Of a DNA stretch of 64,000 nucleotides, positions 55,805-64,000 are shown in pieces. The DNA is taken from positions 103,887,858-103,951,857 of the forward strand of contig NC_044553.1 in assembly GCF_007565055.1 (NCBI RefSeq), in the 5' to 3' direction. The stretch comes from Rhinopithecus roxellana (taxonomy: Eukaryota > Chordata > Mammalia > Primates > Cercopithecidae). The notes under the pieces are model-generated. The model saw only the letters and a list, made by a program, of their open reading frames with translations. It was not told where the DNA came from and did no database searches. The position numbers were made by a program, and so were the translations under genes. Position 1 is the first letter of the stretch. Each line of letters begins with the position of its first letter.

Positions 55805-56528
55805 TAATGTTCACCTATTTAAATTGATCTTTTCTATTTCTTCTCATTCTTTTAATTAAGCATAACCAATATTTAAAACTATTCTATATTTAATCCTAAT
55901 TCATCTAGATTTTGCCTTATAAGTAAAAATGTACTTTTCTAACAAATTACAGAATTTTAGTTTTTTACCTCTAAAAAGGAGCCTCTAACAGTAAAACTGA
56001 ATTAGTTGCTAGTCTCTCATCCACTGATCCTAGGAGGGTGAAATCAGTCAAGGCTCTAAGGGTGTGGAAATTCAGCTTGTCTTTAGAGGATTAGTCCTTT
56101 TACATAGACCCCACTTTCGAAACGATGGCAGCACTTTCACAGAGCCTAGTGGATTAGGATGGGTAATCCCAGAACAACCACCTGGAAGAACAAGGAAGAA
56201 CCCTGCTTCCTTGTTAGGAAACTACTATTCCTGACAGCTCTGAAGAGGATGTGGTTGGTGAAGTTTCCTGCTTCTACTGGTCATATATTTATGTGGCCTC
56301 CCCTTGTGTGGGCCTGATGGCTGCAGAAACAAGGGCAACTCTGACTTCTGCAGAGTTGGCATAAGACTCTGCAGCCACACTCACTTGCATGAGGTCAACA
56401 GCACCAGACTTGCTCTGTGCAAAAGAGGACACAAAATATATTACCCTTAGACTTCCCAAGATTTTAAAATCGTCTCTAATTAGTGGTTCAGGTCACCAGT
56501 CTGGGGACTTTAAAGAAAACACAGGTTA
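55805..56528. other. Single-copy sequence, no gene recognised
   Basis: No repeats. One of the few unique islands in this dense part. Confidence 0.5.
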
Positions 56529-56843
56529 CAGCTGGGTGTGGTGGCTTACACCTGTAATCCCAGCACTTTGGGAGGCCGAGGCAAGTGGATAACGAGGTCA
56601 GGAGTTCGAGACCAGCCTGGCCAACATGGTGAAACCCCGTCTCTACTAGAAATACAAAACAATAACAACAAAAAAATTAGTCAGGCACAGTGTCAGGTGC
56701 CTGTAATCCCAGTTGCTCAGGAGGCAGAGGCAGTAGAGTCGCTTGAACACAGGAGGTGGAAGCTGCAGCGAGCCCAGATCATGCCACTGCACTCCAGCCT
56801 GGGTGATAGAGCAAGACTGTGTCTCCAAAAAAAAAAAAAAAAA
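56529..56843 (+). mobile_element. Alu, full length
   Basis: 'AGCTGGGTGTGGTGGCTTACACC' start; A18 tail. Confidence 0.92.
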
Positions 56844-56961
56844 AGTTACCATGAATATACAGTTTGTTCTTTTTTCCTGAACATTGTGATGCTGGGTCTC
56901 CAAACTTTAATATAAACCAATTCCTTAATGTTATCTTCAAGTACTTATTAAGGAGGCACAG

Positions 56962-57023
56962 AAACTACACACATTCTAAAAAACAAACAAACAAACAAAC
57001 AAACAAAAAACTACACACATTCT
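56962..57023 (+). mobile_element. Tail-only insertion with 16-bp target duplication
   Basis: AAACTACACACATTCT occurs at 56962-56977 and again, without mismatch, at 57008-57023. Between them lies only a 30-bp (CAAA)n-type stretch (56978-57007). The layout is that of a retrotransposon insertion truncated down to its A-rich tail. Confidence 0.8.
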
Positions 57024-57251
57024 GACTTTTCTAGCCCTGTTTCCTGAAGGTAACTACAATTTGTACTCTTGAAAAACTGGTTCTTGCTGAGTATAAATGC
57101 TTTTCTCAAAACTACTAAAGATCATACTAATCCTTTCATTATAGTTAAAGCATTCAATAGGACTTGGAGTCCACATTCAGTAATACCTTATTTGAATGAG
57201 ATATTGTAAAATAAAGGCCTTGCCTCACATGCCAACTTACAGTCAGGGCAG

Positions 57252-57543
57252 CTTTCTTTCTGGAGACAGGGTCTTACTCTGTCACCCAAGCTTAAGTGCA
57301 GTGGCACAATCACAGCTCACTGCAGCAGCGAACTCCTGGGCTCAAGTGATCCTCCTGCCTCAGCCTCCCGAGTAGCTGGGACTACAGGTGCAGGCTACTA
57401 TGCCCAGCTAATTAAACATTTTCTGTAGAGACAAGGTCTTACTATGTTGTCCAGGCTCATCACAAACTCTTGGCCTCAAGCAATCCTCCCACTTCAGCCT
57501 CCCGAAGTGCTGGGATTATAGGTGTGAGCCACAGTGCCTGGCC
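57252..57543 (-). mobile_element. Alu (old, AluJ-like)
   Basis: 'GGAGACAGGGTCTTACTCTG' to 'CACAGTGCCTGGCC'. Confidence 0.9.
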
Positions 57544-57617
57544 AGAGTAGGTTTCAAAACCAAAGTTGTAGTTTGTTATTTAATTATACCATACAGCTAC
57601 AGTTTACATTTCTGGCT

Positions 57618-57905
57618 TTTTTTTTTTTTTTTTTTGAGATGGGGGTTTCTCTGTCACCCAGGCTGGAGTTCAGTGGCACAATCTCTGCTTACTGCAACCT
57701 CTATCCCCCAAACTGAAGTGATTCTCCCTCCTCAGTGTCCTGAGTAGCTGGGACCACAGATGTGCACGCAAAGTTTTTATATTTTTGGTAGAGACAGGGT
57801 TTCACCATGTTGCCCAGGCTGGTCTTGAACTCCTGAGCTCAAGTGATCTGCCCACCTAGGCCTCCCAAAGTGTTGGGGTTACAGGTGTGAGCCAGCACGC
57901 CTGAT
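57618..57905 (-). mobile_element. Alu
   Basis: T19 tail, 'GAGATGGGGGTTTCTCTGTC' to 'CAGCACGCCTGATG'. Confidence 0.9.
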
Positions 57906-57915
57906 GCTGGCTATG

Positions 57916-57918
<3 letters not shown>

Positions 57919-57953
<35 letters not shown>

Positions 57954-58233
57954 AGACGGAGTCTCGCTCTGTCGCCCAGGCTGGAGTGCAGTGGCCGGTT
58001 CTCAGCTCACTGCAAGCTCCGCCTCCCGGGTTTACGCCATTCTCCTGCCTCAGCCTCCGAGTAGCTGGGACTACAGGCGCCCGCCAGCTCGCCCAGCTAG
58101 TTTTCTGTATTTTTTAGTAGAGATGGGGTTTCACCGTGTTAGCCAGGATGGTCTCGATCTCCTGACCTCGTGATCCGCCCGTCTCGGCCTCCCAAAGTGC
58201 TGGGATTACAGGCTTGAGCCACCGCGCCCGGCC
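57919..58233 (-). mobile_element. AluY, cercopithecid-type, first of a pair
   Basis: T tail of about 34, 'GGCCGGTTCTCAGCTCAC' to 'CGCGCCCGGCC'. The target GGCTATGAA lies on both sides. Confidence 0.95.
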
Positions 58234-58247
58234 GGCTATGAAATTTC

Positions 58248-58546
58248 TTTTTTTTTTTTTTTTTTGAGACGGAGTCTCGCTCTGTCGCCCAGGCTGGAGT
58301 GCAGTGGCCGGATCTCAGCTCACTGCAAGCTCCGCCTCCCGGGTTCACGCCATTCTCCTGCCTCAGCCTCCCGAGTAGCTGGGACTACAGGTGCCCGCCA
58401 GGTCGCCCGGCTAGTTTTTTGTATTTTTAGTAGAGACGGGGTTTCACCATGTTAGCCAGGATGGTCTCGATCTCCTGACCTCGTGATCCGCCCGTCTCGG
58501 CCTCCCAAAGTGCTGGGATTACAGGCTTGAGCCACCGCGCCCGGCC
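58248..58546 (-). mobile_element. AluY, cercopithecid-type, second of a pair
   Basis: Flanked by GGCTATGAAATTTCTT (58234-58249 and 58547-58562). Near-consensus and very young in appearance. Confidence 0.95.
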
Positions 58547-59272
58547 GGCTATGAAATTTCTTAAGCCAAGTAAACTTGTACCAGTGTCAGTAAAATGACT
58601 AAAGCTACAATGTGAAGATCGTGAATATTTGTCTGCATATACCAAAGGCTTAATACTTAAAATTGGAGGTAAACCACAATGAGACATCACCTCACTCGTT
58701 AGAGTGACTATTATCAGAAAGACAAAACCTAACAAGTGTTGAGGATGCGGAGAAAAGGGAACCTTTACAATTAAGGGAAATGTACATGAGTACAGCCATT
58801 ATGGAAAACAAAATGAATGTTCCTCAAAAAATTAAACAGAATTGCTCTATGACCCAACAATTGCACTCCTTGGTATGTATTCAAAGGAAGTTAAATCCAT
58901 ATGTTGAAGAGTTATCTGCAATCCCATGTTTATTGCAGGACTATATGCAATAGCCATGATATAACTGACTTAAGTGTTCAAAGTGAATGAGTGGGTAAAG
59001 AAAATGTGATATATATACATAAAGGAATACTATTCAGCTATTAAAAAGAATGAAATCCTGTCATTTATAACACAAACGAACCTAGAGGATAATATATTAA
59101 GTGAAAATAAGCCAGATACAGAAAGACAAATGCCACATTTTCACTTATATGCCAAATCTAAAAACGTTGATTTATATGTAGTGAATAGAACAGTGGTTAC
59201 TGGAGGTGGTAGTGGGAGGGATGAGGAGAAGGTGGTGAACAGGTAAAAAGTTACAATTAGAAAGGAGGGCCC

Positions 59273-59571
59273 CAGGCCAGGCGTGGTGGCTCAAGCCTGT
59301 AATCCCAGCATTTTGGGAGGCCGAGACGGGCGGATCACAAGTTCAGGAGATTGAGAACATCCTGGCTAACCCGGCGAAACCCCGTCTCTACTAAAAAATA
59401 CAAAAAACTAGCTGGGCGAGGTGGTGGCCTGTGGTCCCAGCTACTTGGGAGGCTGAGGCAGGAGAATGGTGGGAACCTGGGAGGCGGAGCTTGCAGTGAG
59501 CCGAGATCTAGCCACTGCACTCCAGCCTGGGGGACAGAGCGAGACTCCGTCTCAAAAAAAAAAAAAAAAAA
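59273..59571 (+). mobile_element. AluY, cercopithecid-type, within L1
   Basis: 'AGGCCAGGCGTGGTGGCTCAAGCC' start, 'ACTAGCTGGGCGAGGTGG'; A tail. Confidence 0.93.
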
Positions 59572-59587
59572 GAAAAGAAAAAAGAAA

Positions 59588-59899
59588 GGAGGGGCCCAGT
59601 GCAGTGACTTATACCTGTAATACCAGCACTTTGGGAGCCTGAGATGGATAGGACCGTTTGAGGCCAGGTGTTTAAGACTAGCCTCGGTGACATAGGGAGA
59701 CCCCTATGTCAATTTTTTAAAAGATAAAAAATTAGCCAGGCCTGGTGATGCATACCTATAGTCCTAGCTACCTGGGAGGCTAAGGTGGGAGGACTGCTTA
59801 ACCCCAGGTATTTGAGGTTGCAGTGAGCTATGAGCACGCCTGCCACTGCACTCCAGCCTGGGTGAGATCAAGTGCCTGTCTCAAAAAAAAAATAAAAAA
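59588..59899 (+). mobile_element. Alu (old) within L1
   Basis: 'AGGAGGGGCCCAGTGCAGTGAC' start. AGGAGGGCCCCA before the AluY and AGGAGGGGCCC here suggest the AluY hit the junction of this older Alu. Confidence 0.85.
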
Positions 59900-59965
59900 G
59901 GAGTAAGATTTGGTATCCTATTGCACAGCAGAGTGACTACAGTCAACAGTAAGGTACTCTGGATC

Positions 59966-60257
59966 CAGGCACTGTGGCTCATGCCTGTAATCCCAGCATG
60001 TTGGGAGGCTGAGGCAGGAGGATCGCTTAATGCCAGCCAGGAGTCTGAGACCAGCCCATGCAACATAGTAAAACCCCAACTCTACAAACAAATAATAAAA
60101 TTAGCTGGGTGCAATGGTGTACACCTGCAGTAACAGCTACTAAGGAGGCTGAGGTGAGAGGATTACATGAACGAGGGAGTTCGAAGCTGCAGTGAGCCAT
60201 GAACACATTACTGCACTCTAGCTTGGGCAAAAGAGCAAGATTTTGTTTCAAAAAACA
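59966..60257 (+). mobile_element. Alu (old) within L1
   Basis: 'TCCAGGCACTGTGGCTCATGCC' start; AAACAAAAAAC tail. L1 sequence resumes at about 60265. Confidence 0.88.
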
Positions 60258-60479
60258 AAAAACAGATCAAGTATTGTGTACCTCAAAATAGCTAGAGGAG
60301 AGGATTTTAAATGTTCTCACCACAAAAACATGGTGTTTCAGGTGATGGATATACTAATCACCCTAATTTGATCATTATAATGTATACATGTATCGAAACA
60401 TCACACTGTACCCCATAAATATGTACATTAGGCGTCAAAAATAAATTTTAAAATAGGAGGTGAAAACAACAGGATGCAA

Positions 60480-60647
60480 TTATTTTCCAAAAGTGTTGTT
60501 TTTATTTATATAGAGTCCTAACCACTTCAGTGGCAGGAGGAGTGGGAGAGGTTCCTTTTTTAATCCAGGGACCTCCATAATGTTGGTTTGTTGTTACCAA
60601 ACACACAGGTAAGTGGCATCACAGATCTGGTAAACTAACGACAATGT
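60480..60647 (-). other. PSMA6: PSMA6 3'UTR
   Basis: About 168 nt lie between the stop codon and the predicted cleavage site. The sequence is free of SINEs and compact. The left boundary is inferred from the polyadenylation signal and may be off by about 10 bases. Directly beyond it lies the 3' end of an L1 element in the opposite orientation. Confidence 0.8.
60501..60506 (-). terminator. PSMA6: PSMA6 polyadenylation signal AATAAA
   Basis: The plus-strand TTTATT here is AATAAA on the minus strand. It lies 142 nt below the stop codon and is the only canonical signal in the 3'UTR. Cleavage would be expected 10-25 nt further, near 60480-60490. Confidence 0.85.
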
Positions 60648-60705
60648 TTAGTCTCTCTCTGCTAGAGCAACAAGGTGAGCATCAATCTCTGCTTCTGTAA
60701 GAATC
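60648..60705 (-). CDS. PSMA6: PSMA6 last coding exon (C-terminus and stop)
   Basis: On the minus strand the acceptor TTCTAG is followed by G (60705), which completes Arg228 as AG+G. The frame then reads ILTEAEIDAHLVALAERD and a TAA stop at 60648-60650. A pyrimidine-rich stretch (T and C runs at about 60711-60760) precedes the acceptor. The 18 residues after Arg match the known PSMA6 C-terminus as I recall it. This is the C-terminal tail of the alpha-1 subunit on the outer surface of the ring. Confidence 0.95.
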
Positions 60706-61071
60706 CTAGAAGGCAAAAGGGGGAAAAAAACCAACCATTTGAAAAAAAAATTTCAAACACACGTAAAAGTAGGATAGTATAATCAACTCCCATATACCTA
60801 TTGACCTACTTCAACAATTATCAATTTATAAACCAATCTACACACACTTATCCTCCCTCAGATTATTTTGAAGGAATTCCCAGATATTATATCACCTTCA
60901 CCTATACACAAAAATGTTTACTTATTTGACAACAGATTTAGAATTGTATCTTGAAAACAAAATTCTTTAGTTACAGCTAAGAAAGAAAATATTTCAACTG
61001 AATAATATAAAGCTAAACTATAAAGCATTTTATTTAGCTTCTATGTCAAAATGCATTTATTTTCATTTTTT

Positions 61072-61362
61072 AATTTTTTTTGAGACAGAGTCTTGCTCTG
61101 TCACGCAGGCTGGAGTGCAGTGGCGTGATCTCAGCTCACTGCAAGCTCCACCTCCCAGGTTCAGGTGATTCTTCTGCCTCAGCCTCCCAAGTAGCTGGGA
61201 CTATAGGCACGTGCCACCACGCCCAGCTAATTTTTGTATTTTTAGTAGAGATGGGGTTTCATCATATTTGCCAGGCTGGTCTGGAACTCCTGACCCCGTG
61301 ATCTGCCTGCCTCTGCCTCCCAAAGTGCTGGGATTACAGGCGTGAGCCACCGTGCCCGGCCA
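61072..61362 (-). mobile_element. Alu in PSMA6 intron
   Basis: 'GAGACAGAGTCTTGCTCTG' to 'CACCGTGCCCGGCC'. Diverged duplication TCAAAATGCATTTA / TCAAAATACATTTA. Confidence 0.93.
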
Positions 61363-61530
61363 TCAAAATACATTTATATGTAGTATAACTCAAATTTATG
61401 TCAGCTCAAAGATAAAAATTCGTGAAGAAATTTTAAACATATTAAAGTGTTCAGATTCAGTGAAAATAAAGTTGTAATTCTATGAATAGTCTACCAGCCA
61501 GAGAGTGCTCCATGTTGAACATATATTTTC

Positions 61531-61820
61531 TTTTTTTTTGAGATGGAGTCTGACCCTGTTGCCCAGGCTGGAGTACAGTGCCATACTCTTGGTTCACTGC
61601 AACCTCCACCTCCTGGGCTCAATCAATTCTCCTGCCTCAGCCTCCAAACTAGCTGGGATTACAGGCATCCACCACCACACCCGGCTAATTTTTGTATTTT
61701 TAGTAGAGACGGGGTTTCACCATGTTAGCCAGGCTGGTCTCAAACTCCTGACCTCAAGTGATCTGCCCACGATGGCCTCCCAAAGTGCTGGGATTACAGG
61801 CGTGAGCCACCATGTGCGGC
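61531..61820 (-). mobile_element. Alu in PSMA6 intron
   Basis: 'GAGATGGAGTCTGACCCTG' to 'CACCATGTGCGGCC'. Diverged duplication TGAACATATATTTTCT / TGAACATGTATTTTCT. Confidence 0.93.
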
Positions 61821-61935
61821 CCTGAACATGTATTTTCTAAATGATGTTTGCCTTGAAAGGAATCAATTATTTGGCAACCTTGTTAATGTGACCTATTACT
61901 ACTAGACTTTTAACAAGTAAAATTTGTCAAAAGGA

Positions 61936-61937
<2 letters not shown>

Positions 61938-61985
<48 letters not shown>

Positions 61986-62272
61986 AGACGGAGTCTCGCT
62001 GTGTCGCCCAGGCTGGAGTGCAGTGGCCGGATCTCAGCTCACTGCAAGCTCTGCCTCCCAGGTTCACGCCATTCTCCTGCCTCAGCCTCCCGAGTAGCTG
62101 GGACTACAGGCGCCCGCCACCACGCCCGGCTAGTTTTTTTTTTTGTATTTTTTAGTAGAGACGGGGTTTCACCGTGTTAGCCAGGATGGTCTCGATCTCC
62201 TGACCTCGTGATCCGCCCGTCTCGGCCTCCCAAAGTGCTGGGATTACAGGCTTGAGCCACCGCGCCCGGCCA
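61938..62272 (-). mobile_element. AluY, cercopithecid-type, in PSMA6 intron
   Basis: T tail of about 46, then a nearly consensus body. AAAAGGACATTTTTT is present on both sides. The long unbroken tail indicates a recent insertion. Confidence 0.95.
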
Positions 62273-62699
62273 AAAGGACATTTTTTAGTGCAACTGAAGG
62301 CAATATTAAGTAGTTTAAATAGTTGTTGATGCTTATGCTATGTATTGTAATTATTTACATATATTTACTATCACAGAACTTATAAATGATACAAAGTTTT
62401 TTGAAGACAAGGTTTTTGGTTCCTTACCAATTTTAAAAATAACAGATACAAATACAAGTTTAAAGGTGGCAGGAAGGTCTCCAAACAGAAAAGAAAACAA
62501 GAACTAATTGTAGGTTCCTTAGAGAGATTTTAAAATCATTACTGCTGAAATTTTTATTGCTTAAAAAAAAAAAAAAAAAGGCACCTTTTTCGAAAGCAAC
62601 TTGCTCTCCACCCCTACCCCAATCCAAGTTATGACTTCTTCCTATAGGGAAAAAAAAGCTAGGATAGATTCGGTTCTGGTGGTGTTGTGGCTGTTATTG

Positions 62700-62875
62700 T
62701 TTTTTTTTTTTAAACAGATGGGGTCTCACTATGTTACCCAAGCTAGAGTGCAGTGGCTATTCACAGGCACTATCATTGTGCACTACAGCTTTGAACTCCA
62801 AGGCTCAAGCCATCCTCTTGCCTCAGCCTCCTGAGGAGCTGAGACTACGGATGCATGCTACATCACCCAGCTCCT
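62700..62875 (-). mobile_element. FLAM_A-like free left Alu monomer (7SL-derived) in PSMA6 intron
   Basis: 'GTGCAGTGGCTATTCACAGGC' is a 7SL RNA phrase kept in the oldest Alu monomers and lost in dimeric Alus. It is followed by 'TTGTGCACTACAGC' and the standard arm, bracketed by T-rich ends. The single-arm length fits a fossil monomer. Confidence 0.75.
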
Positions 62876-63139
62876 GTCTTTTTTTTTTTTTTAAAGTCCT
62901 ATGAATTCTTCTAAATCTGTCATGTTTATTTGACTTATCTGTGGGCAACCAAAAGAACAAATTAGGAAAAAAACAAAAAACAAAAAGAAAAACACCACGA
63001 AAAACCTCTTCAAGGTCTAGTTAAGCTTAGTTTACCACTCCCGTACCCCACACCACAACCATGACCATGTGTCTTTATGGCTGTGATCTAACAGTAGATA
63101 CACCTCATAGTTAAAATGCCTCCCAGTAGTTCCTTGCAT

Positions 63140-63290
63140 CTGTGGATTTAACTGCAGTGTTTTCATTAGTTAAATATAACAGCATCCTGGTCCATGGTAT
63201 ATCAACTGACTCACAGGGTTGCTGGGAGGATTAAATGAGCTGATTATGTGAAGCACTCAGTATGGATTTGAATCATGGAAGCTATAAGGC
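63140..63290 (+). mobile_element. MIR SINE fragment in PSMA6 intron
   Basis: 'ACTCACAGGGTTGCTGGGAGG', 'ATTAAATGAGCTGATTATGTG' and 'AAGCACTCAG' follow MIR. Confidence 0.75.
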
Positions 63291-63829
63291 TGATGTGTGG
63301 GAGTTAGTCACTTAGTGAGTAAGAACACACACACCCATATCCAGCATCTGCAAGTCAAATAGCTGTATTCAAAATGTGGGCTTTCCAAAGATCTCCAGAT
63401 AAGGGTCTGACATATACCAGTAGCTCATATTGCTCCTAAAAGTTCTACTTAAATAACCACTAAATAACCAAAGTTCTATCTGAAAAACTTGCAAACTACT
63501 ACTTTGGGAATTGAATTTGTATTGGCCTTAACCTAAAAAAAAGAAAACACTATGCTAACTTTTTTCCTTACATAAGGAAGGTAGGAAGGTAACTTTATGT
63601 TATCTCTGGTGTTAAGATATAAAACCACTCTGAAATAAGGAGAAAAGCTTTCATATCTGACTCTTAAAGAGAATACAGTAAGTTTTAAAACAGATCTCAG
63701 GTGCTGGGGAAAGAAAAAAAAAACTATAATGATAGTTACAGAAAAAAGATTTCCCCCACAAATTATAGGACACATGGACTCACATGCCTCCACCTTTCTA
63801 GTCTGCATTTGGCCCACAATATCACTCAC

Positions 63830-63924
63830 CTGAATTTAGGATTTTCAACTGTCACTACTCCAACTTCTATTTCTGAAGGTTTGAAATCAATTGATAGAAC
63901 AGTAGACAGGCATGTAATTGCAGT
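63830..63924 (-). CDS. PSMA6: PSMA6 penultimate coding exon (about residues 197-227 plus two bases of R228)
   Basis: The exon is 95 bp on the minus strand. It opens in phase 0 with codons TAITCLSTVL, runs through DFKPSEIEVGVV, and ends VENPKF followed by AG, the first two bases of an Arg codon. The acceptor reads TTTTTCAG just above 63924 and the donor CAG|GTGAGT just below 63830, both strong consensus sites. There is no internal stop or frameshift. The segment belongs to the last helix and strand region of an alpha-type proteasome fold, a structural part with no catalytic residues. The Arg codon is completed by the first base of the next exon. Confidence 0.95.
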
Positions 63925-64000
63925 CTGAAAAAGAGTACGTAATGTTAAAATGTTGTATTTTTTAGAGATTCCAAGGTTTTCTCATTCCTAGTTTATTCAA

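Larger units (their letters stand above)
58600..60465 (+). mobile_element. L1 ORF2 3' end and 3'UTR (L1MA/L1PB-like), split by three Alus
   Basis: ORF2-end motifs 'CAATGAGACATCACCTCAC', 'GAATACTATTCAGC' and 'GATGGATATACTAATCACCC', then 'TGTACCCCATAAATATG' and 'AAAAATAAATTTTAAAAT'. It ends within about 20 bp of the PSMA6 cleavage site, in the opposite orientation. Frames are broken. Confidence 0.85.
60706..63829 (-). other. PSMA6: PSMA6 last intron
   Basis: GT-AG intron of 3124 bp. It carries three Alus (61072, 61531, 61938), a FLAM-type monomer and a MIR. All the Alu-type copies lie on the minus strand, the sense direction of PSMA6. The rest is AT-rich single-copy sequence. Confidence 0.9.
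60480..64000 (-). other. PSMA6: PSMA6 gene, 3' portion (partial, runs off the right edge)
   Basis: This is the 3' end of the gene for proteasome subunit alpha type 6, the alpha-1 subunit of the heptameric outer ring of the 20S core particle in cytosol and nucleus. Alpha subunits gate substrate entry and dock regulators such as PA700; they are not proteolytic. The window holds the start of an upstream intron (63925-64000), the penultimate coding exon, a 3124-bp intron (60706-63829), and the last exon with stop and 3'UTR. The decoded peptide matches my recollection of the PSMA6 C-terminus, including the segments LSIDFKPSEIEVGVVTVEN and LTEAEIDAHLVALAERD. Assuming the usual 246-residue length, the window covers about residues 197-246. 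Intact splice sites and frame argue for the functional gene and against a processed pseudogene. Exons 1-5 lie beyond position 64000. Confidence 0.95.

Overview
This is a stretch of primate nuclear DNA, most likely from an Old World monkey (Cercopithecidae: macaque, baboon or a relative). About fifteen young AluY copies share a variant set that I associate with cercopithecid AluY lineages: 'GGCTCAAGCCTG' at the 5' end, 'ACTAGCCGGGCGAGGTGGC' in the middle and 'GAGATCCGGCCAC' near the 3' end. The window has no bacterial, phage or CRISPR features.

The only gene I can support is the 3' end of PSMA6 (proteasome subunit alpha type 6, the alpha-1 ring subunit of the 20S core). It lies on the minus strand at the right edge. 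The penultimate coding exon is at 63830-63924 and the last coding exon at 60648-60705. The 3'UTR runs to about 60480, with an AATAAA signal at 60501-60506. Both splice junctions are canonical and the reading frame runs across them to the stop. From general knowledge of human chromosome 14q13, the next gene beyond PSMA6 should be NFKBIA, but no part of it is seen here. The rest of the window (1-60479) therefore looks intergenic.

Layout: 1-13.5 kb is mostly single-copy sequence with scattered Alu and MIR copies, one solo LTR with a 4-bp target duplication (1701-2423), a small CpG-dense patch (about 3480-3870) and a TG-rich tract. 13.5-15.8 kb holds a three-level nest: a MaLR LTR, split by an Alu, split by an L1 that carries a 3'-transduced segment. 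A large AT-rich inverted repeat follows. 17.8-21.5 kb contains old L1 fragments, one split by a Tigger DNA transposon that is itself split by Alus. 22-44 kb is largely single-copy, relatively GC-rich DNA with isolated SINEs, a GAAA microsatellite and a run of 16 G. 43.7-60.5 kb is a dense retrotransposon zone: a triple Alu nest, two long L1 3' segments (45.2-48.0 and 58.6-60.5 kb) and most of the young AluYs.

Nearly all long open frames in the window are antisense Alu, TG/CA or GAAA translations and are not genes. The informative signals are the order and mechanism of the insertions: nesting, target-site duplications, transduction, a tail-only insertion and repeated use of the same target.
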